DNA from: Paenibacillus ferrarius
Lineage (GTDB): Bacteria > Bacillota > Bacilli > Paenibacillales > NBRC-103111
Direction: 5' to 3'
Assembly: GCF_002027705.1 (NCBI RefSeq)
Contig: NZ_MBTG01000066.1
Location: 124,001 to 188,000 of the forward strand
DNA: 64,000 nt
In this document: positions 14,482 through 23,808 of the stretch, in pieces
Layout of the letters: each line of letters starts with the position of its first letter
Numbering within the stretch: position 1 is the first letter of the stretch
Program-made: the position numbers and the translations under genes
The notes under the pieces: model-generated
What the model was told of the DNA's origin: nothing
Database searches by the model: none
What the model saw: the letters and a program-made list of their open reading frames with translations, nothing else

Positions 14482-16395
14482 CTACTTGTTTTGCAGCACG
14501 GATTTCCATAGATCCGCTGAATCGTAACCTAGGCGCCATGCGGCGACACCGGCAATGTCATATTTTTTGGCCATGTCCAGACGGGCTTTGACAGTAGCTT
14601 GATCTTCTAGCCAGAATACATAGGTGAAGCCATTTTCTTGATACTCAACACGGTATTGTTCGAAGGTTTTGTCCCATGTCTGCGTCGTGGTTTTGGACGC
14701 GATTAGCGCCGGAATGTCTTTCATTAATACGGTACGATTGCCCTGTAAAGCGCCGGCAGCATCTAGTTTCCATTCTCTTACATAATAAGGGATGCCTAGA
14801 ATGATTTTGTCCCGTGGGATGCCATAGGACAGGAATTCTTGAATACCGCCGTCTGTCCAAGGAAGACCAGCGACTGAACCTGCGGAGGTACTTCCTTTGT
14901 AGAACTGATCGTAAGCCATGATGACTACGTAATCAACGAGATTCCCGAGCTTCTCATGATCAAAAGCGGAAAGATGATTCCATTTGACACTTCCGCGGGG
15001 AAGATCAATGGAAATGACCAAGCCTTGCAAATGAGCATAGGCGGTTAATTTGGTGATGAATGCGGTAAAAGCATTGCGATCTGATCCGGCCAGACTTTCG
15101 AAGTCTACGTTAATGCCGGGAACACCAAGAAGGACTGAGCGATCAACCAAAGCCTTAATGAATTTATCCTGTGCAGCGCTATCTGCAAGAAACTGTGTTG
15201 TTAGGCTTGAACTGAATTGGTTGCTGACCAGTGGATACACGGTGTAGCCGCTTTTTTGCAGCCATTTGACGGTATCCGCATTGGAATTATCCTTCAAGTT
15301 GCCGGACGCGTCAGCCAGTTCGAAATAGCTGGGAGAATCGACATCAAGTCCGATGGTGTTGTTGACTTGCGATTTAATGGTCTCACCGCCGGACTGGCCA
15401 TTCCAGCCCCAAACCTGAAGCTTTTTGAAATTATCCCAAAGCAAGCTATGGTCCAGTGTTTGAATGGAAGCATTACTGTATTGGATGCTATAATTCAGTG
15501 CTTCTGGAATGGTTTTGAATTCGCCGATGAGAGAGGAGTTCTGCAGCACTTGATAGGATGCATAGTTATTCCAAATTTTGTGCCCGTCTTTAAAAACAGC
15601 GCTATGCCCCCATTGCTTGCCATAATCGATAGCATCATCCATGGACGTAAATTCTTGCAGGAAGGTATCGTTTTGAAATACTTTATAAGATTTAAGATTG
15701 CTGTATACGGTAGCTTTGGTCGTTGTATTGACAACTGTTGAATTTCCCCATTTGAGTGCTTCTTTAACAGCATCTTCTAAGGAAGCAAACGCCCAATTAT
15801 CGGCTGAAAAGGTTCCTTGATACACCTTATAGATGGGATCGCCTGAGCTAAGCAGCTTTTTGACATCGCTTGCGATGTTATCCCACACCCATTGATTGCT
15901 GTTAAGCTCAATAATATGGGCGCTGCCCCACTTCTTGGCTTCCGCGATGGCTTCATTCAGCGTTTGGAATTTCCAAGAATCAAGGGTGATTTCGTTCTGA
16001 TAGACCTGATACTTCGGATAATTATTCCACACCCAGCCTGTGGATTGGAGGTCTCTTACGCTTGCGTTTGTCCATTTCTTGGCTTCCGCGATGGCGGCAT
16101 CCAAGGTGGCGAATTGCCATTCTGGCAAGGAAGCATCCAATTGATAAACTTGATAGCGGGGGAAATTGTTCCACAGCCATTTGCGTGTGCCGATTTCTTC
16201 GACATGACTATTCGTAAAACCTTTGGCAAAGGCTTCTGCTTGCGCATAAGCAGCAAATTCCATAAGCACATGATTGTATTGATAAACGCGGTATTTCGTA
16301 GTTTTGTCTGAGCCTGTGCCTGCTGCTTGAACCGCAGTGGGTACGGTCATGGCGAGTATCAGGGTGCTTGTAAGCATCCATTTTCCAATTTTCAT
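14482..16395 (-). CDS. secreted GH18-family glycoside hydrolase with six N-terminal repeats
   Basis: 637 residues. A signal peptide (MKIGKWMLTSTLILAMTVPT, cut after about residue 25) is followed by six repeats of 40-60 residues. Each starts Y-x-V-(Y/F/L)-Q, has an aromatic and an 'A.A.A.KW' helix, and ends W-x-(W/D)NN(F/Y). Residues 330-637 are a GH18 barrel of the YdhD/YvbX type: VPGINVDFESLAG with the catalytic Glu, VDYVVIMAYDQFY, and the C-terminal IAGVAAWRLGYDS. Such proteins act on peptidoglycan or chitin-like glycans, several in spores. The repeats presumably bind wall polymers. No operon partner is seen. Confidence 0.85.
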   Translation of the reverse strand: MKIGKWMLTSTLILAMTVPTAVQAAGTGSDKTTKYRVYQYNHVLMEFAAYAQAEAFAKGFTNSHVEEIGTRKWLWNNFPRYQVYQLDASLPEWQFATLDAAIAEAKKWTNASVRDLQSTGWVWNNYPKYQVYQNEITLDSWKFQTLNEAIAEAKKWGSAHIIELNSNQWVWDNIASDVKKLLSSGDPIYKVYQGTFSADNWAFASLEDAVKEALKWGNSTVVNTTTKATVYSNLKSYKVFQNDTFLQEFTSMDDAIDYGKQWGHSAVFKDGHKIWNNYASYQVLQNSSLIGEFKTIPEALNYSIQYSNASIQTLDHSLLWDNFKKLQVWGWNGQSGGETIKSQVNNTIGLDVDSPSYFELADASGNLKDNSNADTVKWLQKSGYTVYPLVSNQFSSSLTTQFLADSAAQDKFIKALVDRSVLLGVPGINVDFESLAGSDRNAFTAFITKLTAYAHLQGLVISIDLPRGSVKWNHLSAFDHEKLGNLVDYVVIMAYDQFYKGSTSAGSVAGLPWTDGGIQEFLSYGIPRDKIILGIPYYVREWKLDAAGALQGNRTVLMKDIPALIASKTTTQTWDKTFEQYRVEYQENGFTYVFWLEDQATVKARLDMAKKYDIAGVAAWRLGYDSADLWKSVLQNK

Positions 16396-16577
16396 TCATC
16401 ACGCCTCTTTCTAGTAAGCTACTTAATTGGACGTTTCAAATGCTAGAATGGTTGCGCTGGGAAATGGTAGAAATTCAGACTTTACGCACGCTGATATTGG
16501 ACGCTGACACAACTTTCGAGTAACATGAGGAATATAGAGGCATTGCCGTGATTTCAACAAGGTGAGGGGAACGATTC

Positions 16578-17111
16578 ATGAAGCAGTATCCAGAAGCTTA
16601 TCTCGCATATTTACTTTATTTCCATGCGGAGCGTGACTACTTTGAATGTCATGAGGTAATGGAGGAGTTCTGGAAGGAACATCCAGGAGATGAACGCAGT
16701 AAGACGTATGTGGCTCTTATCCAAATCGCAGTTGGCATGTACCATATTCGAAGAGGGAACCGCAGCGGTGCAGCGAAGATGCTGCAAAGCGCAGCAGGCA
16801 ATATGGATGCCGCTCATCTCGCTTCATTGGGGCTGGACGCTGACAAACTGAAGCAGATTCTCAGTCAAACACTAACTCAGATTGAGCATCAGGATTACGT
16901 ATATGCGGATATCAATTTACCGATTTCAGATATGGCGTTGAACGCTTGGTGTGCAGCAGAATGTGAAAGAAAAGGATTGATGTGGCAGGGGGCGAGCCGT
17001 TTGCTCGATGAGGAGCTAACCCACAAGCATACGCGGCGAGACCGTTCCGAGGTTATATCAGAAAGAGCGAGACAACAGCAAATCCGCAAGGAAAAGGGTG
17101 GCGCCAAGTGA
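16578..17111 (+). CDS. DUF309 domain protein (YpuF-like)
   Basis: 177 residues, all-helical. ERDYFECHEVMEEFWKEHPG near residue 18 is the DUF309 signature, followed by ALIQIAVGMYHIRRGN. B. subtilis YpuF is a homologue of unknown function. The last four bases overlap the response regulator start (GTGA), so the gene opens the operon DUF309-regulator-kinase. The start follows AGGTGAGGGG. The 180 bases between it and the divergent GH18 gene must hold both promoters; I see no clear elements. Confidence 0.8.
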   Translation: MKQYPEAYLAYLLYFHAERDYFECHEVMEEFWKEHPGDERSKTYVALIQIAVGMYHIRRGNRSGAAKMLQSAAGNMDAAHLASLGLDADKLKQILSQTLTQIEHQDYVYADINLPISDMALNAWCAAECERKGLMWQGASRLLDEELTHKHTRRDRSEVISERARQQQIRKEKGGAK

Positions 17112-17836
17112 GTTCGGAAGGTAAAGTTTTAGTCGTTGATGATGAGCCCAATATTGCGGAGGTCGTCCGCTTGTACTTAGAGCATTCCAATTATGAAGCG
17201 ATCTTGCTGCCTCGCGGTCAGGAGGTGCTTCGAACGATTGCAGCCGAGAAACCGAATTTAGTGCTGCTCGACATTATGCTGCCTGATATTTCGGGTTATG
17301 AGCTTTGTGATCAAATTCGCAAAATGGAAGCCCCACTTCATCAAACTCCAATCATATTCCTCACAGCAAAAGGGGAGTCTATCGATAAATTGAGAGGGTT
17401 CAATCTTGGTGTTGATGATTATTTGGTTAAGCCGTTTGACCCCAACGAGCTGATTGCCCGGATTAAAGCAGTGCTGCGCCGTACGATTCAAGTATCTCCT
17501 GAACCAACCGGCACTCAGAGCGCCACGCGGAAGTGGCTGGAGATCGGCAATATCGTCATAGATTTGGAGCAGTACCGGGTCATGGTCGGCGGCAAACGGG
17601 TTGAATTAACACCGAAGGAAATCGAACTGCTCTATTTCTTGACGAGTCATCCAAGCCGTGTGTTTACACGTGAAGATTTGCTGGGGTATGTGTGGAATTT
17701 TGATTTCTCAGGTGGTACGCGAACTGTAGATGCACATGTGAAAAACTTGCGCAAAAAACTCGGACAACATGACAGCTGGAACATTCAGACTTTATGGGGG
17801 ATAGGGTACTCGTTTGAGGTGGTTCAGCATGCTTAA
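17108..17836 (+). CDS. OmpR/PhoB-family response regulator
   Basis: 242 residues. The receiver domain has the acidic pocket VVDDEP (Asp11-12), the phosphoacceptor Asp55 in LLDIMLPD, and conserved Thr and Lys in FLTAKGES and LVKPFD. A winged-helix domain follows from about residue 140 (ELTPKEIELLYFL, RTVDAHVKNLRKKL). It is co-translated with the kinase (8-base overlap). Likely targets are the export genes that follow, but no binding sites can be proved. Confidence 0.95.
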   Translation: MSSEGKVLVVDDEPNIAEVVRLYLEHSNYEAILLPRGQEVLRTIAAEKPNLVLLDIMLPDISGYELCDQIRKMEAPLHQTPIIFLTAKGESIDKLRGFNLGVDDYLVKPFDPNELIARIKAVLRRTIQVSPEPTGTQSATRKWLEIGNIVIDLEQYRVMVGGKRVELTPKEIELLYFLTSHPSRVFTREDLLGYVWNFDFSGGTRTVDAHVKNLRKKLGQHDSWNIQTLWGIGYSFEVVQHA

Positions 17837-19316
17837 GGCCAAACGCTGGATAATAAGCAAGTACAACAGTCTGTATTTAAAAATATTTTTATCTTTTCTT
17901 GCGACTTGTGTTCTTTTCTTCGCAGGTCTCTTTTTGTTCTGGAATTACTATTTCACCGATTTATTTTACAAAGATAAGATTGAGCTGTTGGAGAAACGCA
18001 ATGTCGAAGTGACGCGTCTGATGAACTCTGTCCAGGATGGGACGATTACGACTCGTGAATTGAAATATACGATCCGTATTTTGGCAAGAAGCATTAATGG
18101 ACAGGTGTGGCTGGTTGATGATAAGGGCAATATTTTGAATGGCTCCTCGGACAGTGAAGGACGGGGGATTCCCAAGCAGATGGATGCGTTATTCATTGAC
18201 GGGCTGCACGGTCATTCCGGGTATGGGATGGTTGCATTAACTACGCCTGATGGGCGCAACGTTAATCTGTTTACCTATCATGCACCGTCTCAGCTCAATG
18301 GTCAGCCTATTGTCATCGTTCTACATTTTCCCGCAGGTGATATTAGTGAGGCCATCTCTGCTGTAAGGGTCAATATAATGGTGCCGTTGTTGTTCTCCCT
18401 CCTTGCGGTTGGATTCATTCTATTCATTATCTCTCGCAAGCTTGCAGGTCCGCTGCAGCAAATGAACCGAGCAGCGCTTGAGCTGGCGCATGGAGATTTC
18501 ACAACGAGAGTACCCATTACCTCGCAGGATGAGGTTGGTCAGCTTGCAGCTAGCTTCAATTTCATGGTGGAGCAGTTGGAAGAGTGGGAAGGAAATCGGC
18601 AGGAATTTCTGACGAACGTCTCCCATGAACTTCGTTCACCTTTGACGACGCTTCGAGGCTTTATCGTGGCGATGAATGATAAGGTCATACCCGAAGATAA
18701 ATATTCGCATTATTTACGTATTTGCGATCAAGAGGTTCAACGCCTTCAGCGGCTTGTTACGGATCTTCTGGATCTGGCACAGATTCAAAATGGGGTTGAT
18801 GTCTTCCGTATGAGGCCTGTGAACATGGCAGAAACACTGGAAGACTCGCTTGAGCTATTGAAGGCCCCGATTGCGCTCAAGCAAATTTCTCTTCATCTGA
18901 TCCTGCCTGATCCACTCAAGGAACCAGGTCATGTACAGCTGGATCCAGATCGCTTTGCGCAAATCGTGCAAAACTTAATTTATAATTCATTAAAATTTAC
19001 GCCGGAGGGCGGAACGCTAACGGTTGCACTTGAAATCCAGGAGAAAGAAGTTATCCTTTATATTCGGGATACCGGGACTGGTATGACAGAAGCCGAGCTT
19101 GATCGAATATGGGATCGGTTCTATAAAGCCGATGAAGCAAGAACCTCACGTTCGGATGTGGCGACGGGGACTGGTCTTGGTTTGACGATTGTGAAACATT
19201 TGGTCACTGGGATGCAAGGAACCATACAGGCTCACAGTCGAGTCGGAGAAGGCACGGAATTTCGTGTCGCATTTCCTCGCATTTCGTCGGCTATTCACAA
19301 TTTTTTTACAAGTTAA
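17829..19316 (+). CDS. membrane sensor histidine kinase
   Basis: 495 residues from ATG 17829, with GAGGTGG six bases upstream. TM1 lies at about residues 17-38, an extracellular sensing domain of some 150 residues follows, and TM2 precedes a HAMP segment. The phosphoacceptor is His266 in VSHELRSPLTTLRG. The ATP-binding domain shows the N box (NLIYNSLKFTPEGG), G1 (DTGTGM) and G2 (GTGLGLTIVKH). It pairs with the regulator upstream. The signal is unknown; the location before a MacAB-like exporter suggests an envelope or peptide-stress cue. Confidence 0.95.
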   Translation: MLKAKRWIISKYNSLYLKIFLSFLATCVLFFAGLFLFWNYYFTDLFYKDKIELLEKRNVEVTRLMNSVQDGTITTRELKYTIRILARSINGQVWLVDDKGNILNGSSDSEGRGIPKQMDALFIDGLHGHSGYGMVALTTPDGRNVNLFTYHAPSQLNGQPIVIVLHFPAGDISEAISAVRVNIMVPLLFSLLAVGFILFIISRKLAGPLQQMNRAALELAHGDFTTRVPITSQDEVGQLAASFNFMVEQLEEWEGNRQEFLTNVSHELRSPLTTLRGFIVAMNDKVIPEDKYSHYLRICDQEVQRLQRLVTDLLDLAQIQNGVDVFRMRPVNMAETLEDSLELLKAPIALKQISLHLILPDPLKEPGHVQLDPDRFAQIVQNLIYNSLKFTPEGGTLTVALEIQEKEVILYIRDTGTGMTEAELDRIWDRFYKADEARTSRSDVATGTGLGLTIVKHLVTGMQGTIQAHSRVGEGTEFRVAFPRISSAIHNFFTS

Positions 19317-19342
19317 GCAAACTTAATTCATGTTTAATCAGT

Positions 19343-19372
19343 ATCCTGTTGCTTGTGGACAGGATTTTTTTG
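19343..19372 (+). terminator. terminator after the two-component genes
   Basis: ATCCTGT (19343-19349) pairs with ACAGGAT (19359-19365), followed by seven T. It probably ends or weakens transcription between the kinase and the export genes. TTAAT motifs at about ten-base spacing just before it could be regulator sites. Confidence 0.65.
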
Positions 19373-19388
19373 TCTTGGAGGTGTATGT

Positions 19389-20000
19389 ATGATTAGGTGC
19401 ACACACAAGGTGGTTATGGGCTTCACACTCCTAACTTTTCTGTTAAGCGCTTGCAACTCGGACGTGCCTGCCGTGGATTCTTTAACAGCCGTAGCGACGT
19501 CTTCTCCCGCATCTGGGCTATCCTCACATGATGGACACCCCGACGAAGATGTTCAAAATCTGACGGAGATGCAGTTGGTTATGTTCTTTCAGACCTTGCT
19601 TCGGATGGATCGGAACGCTTCTCTTGTTATAACGACTAAGCAAGCTGCCGCTATGCTGCCTTCTATTCGTCAAAGCATGAAGGAAGGGAGCATGAGTGAT
19701 GCTGAACGCAAGCAAGTGCTTCGCAGCCTGTCTGCTGAGCAGAAAGCATTCCTTGATGAGCAAATCAAGCAATTGACGCAACGCATCGCGAAGCGAATGG
19801 ACAATCCAGGTCTGGCATTATCTGATGAGGAGCGAGAAAAGCGGATCGATGCTTTTATAGCGCGGAGAAAAGCCGAGCGAGAGGCTGAAGCTGGTGAAAT
19901 GGATCGTGCAGACGGGGAGAAGCAGCAGATGGATCCCAAAACCATGGGAATGAGCATTGAACAGCAATTGGTCGATTTGCTTGTTTCCAAGCAGAATTAG
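19389..20000 (+). CDS. lipoprotein of unknown function
   Basis: 203 residues from ATG 19389, set by GGAGGTG. A type II signal with lipobox LLSAC (Cys22) anchors it outside the membrane. The rest is polar and helical, rich in Lys, Glu, Arg and Met, with a possible coiled coil around residues 95-170. No family is recognised. Its place between the two-component system and a MacA-like adaptor suggests it is an accessory or sensor part of that export system. Confidence 0.7.
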   Translation: MIRCTHKVVMGFTLLTFLLSACNSDVPAVDSLTAVATSSPASGLSSHDGHPDEDVQNLTEMQLVMFFQTLLRMDRNASLVITTKQAAAMLPSIRQSMKEGSMSDAERKQVLRSLSAEQKAFLDEQIKQLTQRIAKRMDNPGLALSDEEREKRIDAFIARRKAEREAEAGEMDRADGEKQQMDPKTMGMSIEQQLVDLLVSKQN

Positions 20001-20048
20001 CCGCTCGCAATTCGTGGTTAAGGCAAACAACTCAAAGTGAAATCAAGA

Positions 20049-20080
20049 TAAGATTTGGCTCGAGATTAAATCTTAGGAGG
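20049..20080 (+). promoter_or_regulatory. inverted repeat abutting the Shine-Dalgarno of the adaptor gene
   Basis: TAAGATTT (20049-20056) and AAATCTTA (20068-20075) are a perfect 8-bp inverted repeat whose right arm touches the AGGAGG site. As RNA it could restrict ribosome access; as DNA it could be an operator. Only the repeat is seen. Confidence 0.35.
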
Positions 20081-20090
20081 AAGCAACTTC

Positions 20091-21827
20091 ATGAAATGGT
20101 ATCGCAGCAAATGGCTTATTATAAGTCTCGCAGTTATTCTATGTGCTGGCGGCACGTATGTTTATCTGGCGAAAGGAAAGAAAACGAAAACAGCGGATGT
20201 CAAAGAAGTGACGACCGATGTGAGGAAAGGCAATATTCGATCGTCCGTATCTGGGACGGCGCAATTCGAGCCTAAGGATACGCAAATCATTTCAATTACA
20301 CAGGATGCCAATATTAAATCAATTAACTTGAAACGGAATCAAGCGGTCAAAGCCGGCGATGTTCTGATTGAACTCACGAGCTCCAGTCTGGAAAGCGATT
20401 TGCAGGATGCTGAGCTGAACTATGAGCAGCTTGAGAAAGATTTGAGTTCTTTACAGCAGCAGCAAGGTTTAATGGGCGTGAAAGCACCAGTTTCCGGCAA
20501 ACTTACATACGCAACGAATCTTGACTTAGGGTCATCCATTAACAAATCAACGAAAATTGCTACCATTGCTGACGTAAATACATTGACAGTGACACTTCCC
20601 TTTTATGTGGAAGACGCTGCGCAGCTGCATAAAGGCGATGCTGTAGATATCACGCTGGACGGTTTCATGATTACCAAAACTGGAAGCATCGAAACGATTT
20701 CCAAAGATCCAAAATCCGATGGCAAGGGCGGAAAGGTGATTGATATCGACGTTACGGTTCCGAATGACAACTCGATGGATGCAGGTACGAATGTGTTGGG
20801 CACCGTCGCTATCGGCGGTCGTTCTGTGGATTCGCAAGGCAAGGGCGTCTTGCAGTATCTCAAAGTAACAACGATTCTGGCTGGGACAACCGGCAATGTG
20901 TCGACTCTGCCATTCAAAACAGGGAATATGGTTCATCAAGGCGATGTCATCAGTACTTTCGTGAACGATACCTTGGGCGATGATATTCTTACGAAGCAGT
21001 CTGCCATAGAACGTCAGAAGCTGAAAGTGGATGCGGCGAAAGACAAGGTCGACGGGTTGAAAATTTTAGCGCCATTTGATGGTGTTTTCTCAACAGACTT
21101 CGTGAATAAGAAAAATGATATTTTGAGCAACTTTCAAGTGGGAAGTAAAGTGACGAGCGGTACGCAGCTCGGAGCAGTAGCCAGCTTTGCCAAAATGCAG
21201 CTGCCTGTTCAAGTGGATGAGTTGGACCTTCCTAACATTAAGACGGGAATGAAAGCAGAGATTAAAGTAGATTCTTACCCAGGACGTATTTTCCCGGCAG
21301 AAGTTACGCAGGTCTCCACTGTTGGAACGACAACGAATGGCGTAACGTTCTATGATGTTGTCCTAGCTACTGACAATAAGGATAATGTATTGAAATATGG
21401 GATGACTGCAACCGGCGAAATTTTGATTCAAGATAAAAAGGATGCCATCTATATCTCGCCAGAAGCGCTTCAATCCTCCAAAGGGAAGCGTGTTGTTACG
21501 CTGAAGAAAGCAGATGGCACGCTGGAGACGGAGCATGAGGTTAAGATCGGCATACGTTCCAAAACGCAAATCGAAATTACTGAAGGACTTAAAGAAGGCG
21601 ACAAAGTTGTTCTGCCAACTGTGAAAAGACAGCAAAATTTAAGTCAAGATGAGATTAATAAGTTAAGACAACAGTTCCAGCAAAGCGGCGGCGCAGGTGG
21701 TGCAGGCGGATTTGGCGGCGGTGCCGGATTCCAACAAGGCGGCGGACCAGGCGGAGCTGGCGGTGGTGGCGGCAATACAGGAGCTACGCGGATTAACAGC
21801 GGTGGTGGTGGCGGCGGTGGTAGATAA
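20091..21827 (+). CDS. HlyD/MacA-type efflux adaptor with glycine-rich tail
   Basis: 578 residues. An N-terminal membrane anchor (residues 8-26) is followed by a lipoyl-like half-motif (VKAGDVLIELTSSSLES), a coiled-coil hairpin, the second lipoyl half (GVKAPVSGKL), and a duplicated barrel region ending with the RND-type membrane-proximal domain (ITEGLKEGDKVVLP). The last 45 residues are almost only Gly, with Ala and Gln. It is the extracytoplasmic partner of the ABC genes that follow. A tandem second lipoyl unit (GLKILAPFDGVFS, about residue 323) makes it longer than usual MacA. Confidence 0.9.
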   Translation: MKWYRSKWLIISLAVILCAGGTYVYLAKGKKTKTADVKEVTTDVRKGNIRSSVSGTAQFEPKDTQIISITQDANIKSINLKRNQAVKAGDVLIELTSSSLESDLQDAELNYEQLEKDLSSLQQQQGLMGVKAPVSGKLTYATNLDLGSSINKSTKIATIADVNTLTVTLPFYVEDAAQLHKGDAVDITLDGFMITKTGSIETISKDPKSDGKGGKVIDIDVTVPNDNSMDAGTNVLGTVAIGGRSVDSQGKGVLQYLKVTTILAGTTGNVSTLPFKTGNMVHQGDVISTFVNDTLGDDILTKQSAIERQKLKVDAAKDKVDGLKILAPFDGVFSTDFVNKKNDILSNFQVGSKVTSGTQLGAVASFAKMQLPVQVDELDLPNIKTGMKAEIKVDSYPGRIFPAEVTQVSTVGTTTNGVTFYDVVLATDNKDNVLKYGMTATGEILIQDKKDAIYISPEALQSSKGKRVVTLKKADGTLETEHEVKIGIRSKTQIEITEGLKEGDKVVLPTVKRQQNLSQDEINKLRQQFQQSGGAGGAGGFGGGAGFQQGGGPGGAGGGGGNTGATRINSGGGGGGGR

Positions 21828-21854
21828 TACTGCCTGGAAAGGAGGGATTGCGGC

Positions 21855-22571
21855 ATGAATATCATTGAACTCAAAGAAATAACCAAAACCTATAAGCGTG
21901 GTCTGGAAGATCTGCCCATATTGCGCAGCATATCGCTTTCTGTAGCCGAGGGGGATTTCGTCGCGATCATCGGACCCAGCGGATCAGGGAAATCAACGCT
22001 AATGAATACCATTGGCTTGCTGGATGTTCCTACATCGGGCAGCTATATACTGGATGGCGTCGTAACCGAGCACATGAGCGATAATGCCCTTGCCGAGCTG
22101 CGCAATCAGAAAATCGGTTTCATTTTTCAACAATTTAACTTGTTGCCTCGATTATCTGCGATGGAAAATGTCGAGCTCCCGATGATCTATGCCGGAATTG
22201 CCAGGAAGGAACGGCGGGAACGTGCTCACAATATGTTAAAGATGCTTGGCATGGGAGAACGTGGTCATCATAAACCAAGCGAGCTTTCCGGAGGCCAGCA
22301 GCAGCGTGTAGCGATTGCGAGGGCACTGGCGATCTCGCCTTCCCTGATCTTGGCGGATGAACCAACCGGAGCGTTGGATTCCAGAACCGGAGAAGAAGTG
22401 TTGGAATTAATTTTACAATTAAATGCCCAAGGCAATACGATCGTGCTGATTACACATGATCATCACATTGCCAATAATGCCCAGCGGGTCGTAGCACTCC
22501 GAGACGGTGTTATCATTGATGATTACCGGAATAATCCGGTGCAGAGCCTTCAGCAAGAGGTGGGCATATGA
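21855..22571 (+). CDS. ABC transporter ATPase, MacB/LolD type
   Basis: 238 residues with Walker A GPSGSGKST, Q-loop FQQFNLLP, signature LSGGQQQRVA, Walker B LILADEPTGALD and a switch His in ITHDHH. This is the LolD/MacB subgroup, which drives export or extraction of peptides and lipoproteins. AAAGGAGGGATTG precedes the ATG; the end overlaps the permease start by four bases. Confidence 0.95.
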   Translation: MNIIELKEITKTYKRGLEDLPILRSISLSVAEGDFVAIIGPSGSGKSTLMNTIGLLDVPTSGSYILDGVVTEHMSDNALAELRNQKIGFIFQQFNLLPRLSAMENVELPMIYAGIARKERRERAHNMLKMLGMGERGHHKPSELSGGQQQRVAIARALAISPSLILADEPTGALDSRTGEEVLELILQLNAQGNTIVLITHDHHIANNAQRVVALRDGVIIDDYRNNPVQSLQQEVGI

Positions 22572-23746
22572 AGGTAAATGAACTGCTCAGAATGTCGCTT
22601 CGGACAATCATTTCAAGTCCGTTGCGAACTTTTCTAACGATGCTGGGTGTCATTATCGGGGTTAGCTCTGTAGTCACACTGGTGTCAATCGGGCAAGGGA
22701 CTTCGGAACAAATCGCCAAACAGTACGAGAATATGGGGACGAATCTGCTTGTTGTAACCGCAACAGGGAACGGGCGTGCTACGCAGTTGGATTACAATGA
22801 GCTAATGAATTTCGAGAATTTCCCGGAGTTCAAGTCCATTGCCCCAACCATGACCAAAAACGGATCGAACATTAAATATGATCGTACTCAAGAGAAATAC
22901 AACGTCATTGGTACGAATGATCGCTACTTCGGGATTATCAAAGCAACCATTGATAAAGGCCGCAATCTTTCTCCTACTGATCTTGAATTTCGCTCGAATG
23001 TAGCAATCTTGGGCAGTGAAGTAGCGAAGACTTATTTTGGAACGCTGGACCCTGTAGGCGAGGAAATCAACATTGATGGAGCCGTTTTTAGCGTCATCGG
23101 TACTTTGAAGGAGAAGGGTTCCAATATTGGTGGAGCTTCCGTCGATAGCTCGGTTATTGTCCCTCTAGAAACAGCTCGACGTGTGTTTAAATTGGGGCAA
23201 ATCCGGACGACCTATGTGGAGGCCCCAACAAAGGATGATATTTACGCCGCCCAAGAAACGATGAAACAGTACCTGACTTATAAATTTAAAAGCGATACAG
23301 GCTTCGTTTTGACGAACCAGGATGAGCTGCTCAAAGCACGGACTGAATCGACGAATACACTTACGAATCAATTAGTAGCTGTTGCCCTTATTTCCCTGCT
23401 GGTCGGCGGAATCGGAATTATGAATATTATGTTGGTTACTGTCAGTGAACGAACGAGGGAAATTGGTATTCGCAAATCGATTGGCGCCAAGCGGCGAAAT
23501 ATTTTGCTGCAGTTTCTCGTTGAAGCTGTCGTCATTAGCGGCATGGGTGGTTTGATAGGACTTGCGTTAGGCATAGGATTATCCTATGCGCTGCCGTATT
23601 TCAGTCCGAAGCAAACGACTAGCTTATCTTTCGATATAAGCTTGTATGCTTTCTTATTCTCTGTGCTTGTTGGTGTGATATTTGGCTTATACCCAGCGAA
23701 CAAAGCTTCTAAACTGCGTCCGATTGACGCTTTAAGATCAGATTAA
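22568..23746 (+). CDS. ABC transporter permease, MacB/FtsX type
   Basis: 392 residues with the MacB layout: TM1 at about residues 20-42, a periplasmic-type core domain, then three C-terminal helices containing GGIGIMNIMLVTVSERTREI and GIRKSIGAKRRNIL. It ends with the typical YPANKASKLRPIDALR. It works with the ATPase and adaptor as a mechanotransmission exporter, probably for antimicrobial peptides or cell-wall material. Confidence 0.95.
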   Translation: MKVNELLRMSLRTIISSPLRTFLTMLGVIIGVSSVVTLVSIGQGTSEQIAKQYENMGTNLLVVTATGNGRATQLDYNELMNFENFPEFKSIAPTMTKNGSNIKYDRTQEKYNVIGTNDRYFGIIKATIDKGRNLSPTDLEFRSNVAILGSEVAKTYFGTLDPVGEEINIDGAVFSVIGTLKEKGSNIGGASVDSSVIVPLETARRVFKLGQIRTTYVEAPTKDDIYAAQETMKQYLTYKFKSDTGFVLTNQDELLKARTESTNTLTNQLVAVALISLLVGGIGIMNIMLVTVSERTREIGIRKSIGAKRRNILLQFLVEAVVISGMGGLIGLALGIGLSYALPYFSPKQTTSLSFDISLYAFLFSVLVGVIFGLYPANKASKLRPIDALRSD

Positions 23747-23808
23747 TTGTACGAAATGCAGCTAGGATAGAAGCATTATTTTATGCGAAATTTGAAGGAG
23801 GACTCCCT

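Noticed and set aside
21680..21825. GGC/GGT-rich repeat at the end of the adaptor gene as a separate element
   Set aside because: It is in frame and codes for the glycine-rich C-terminal tail.
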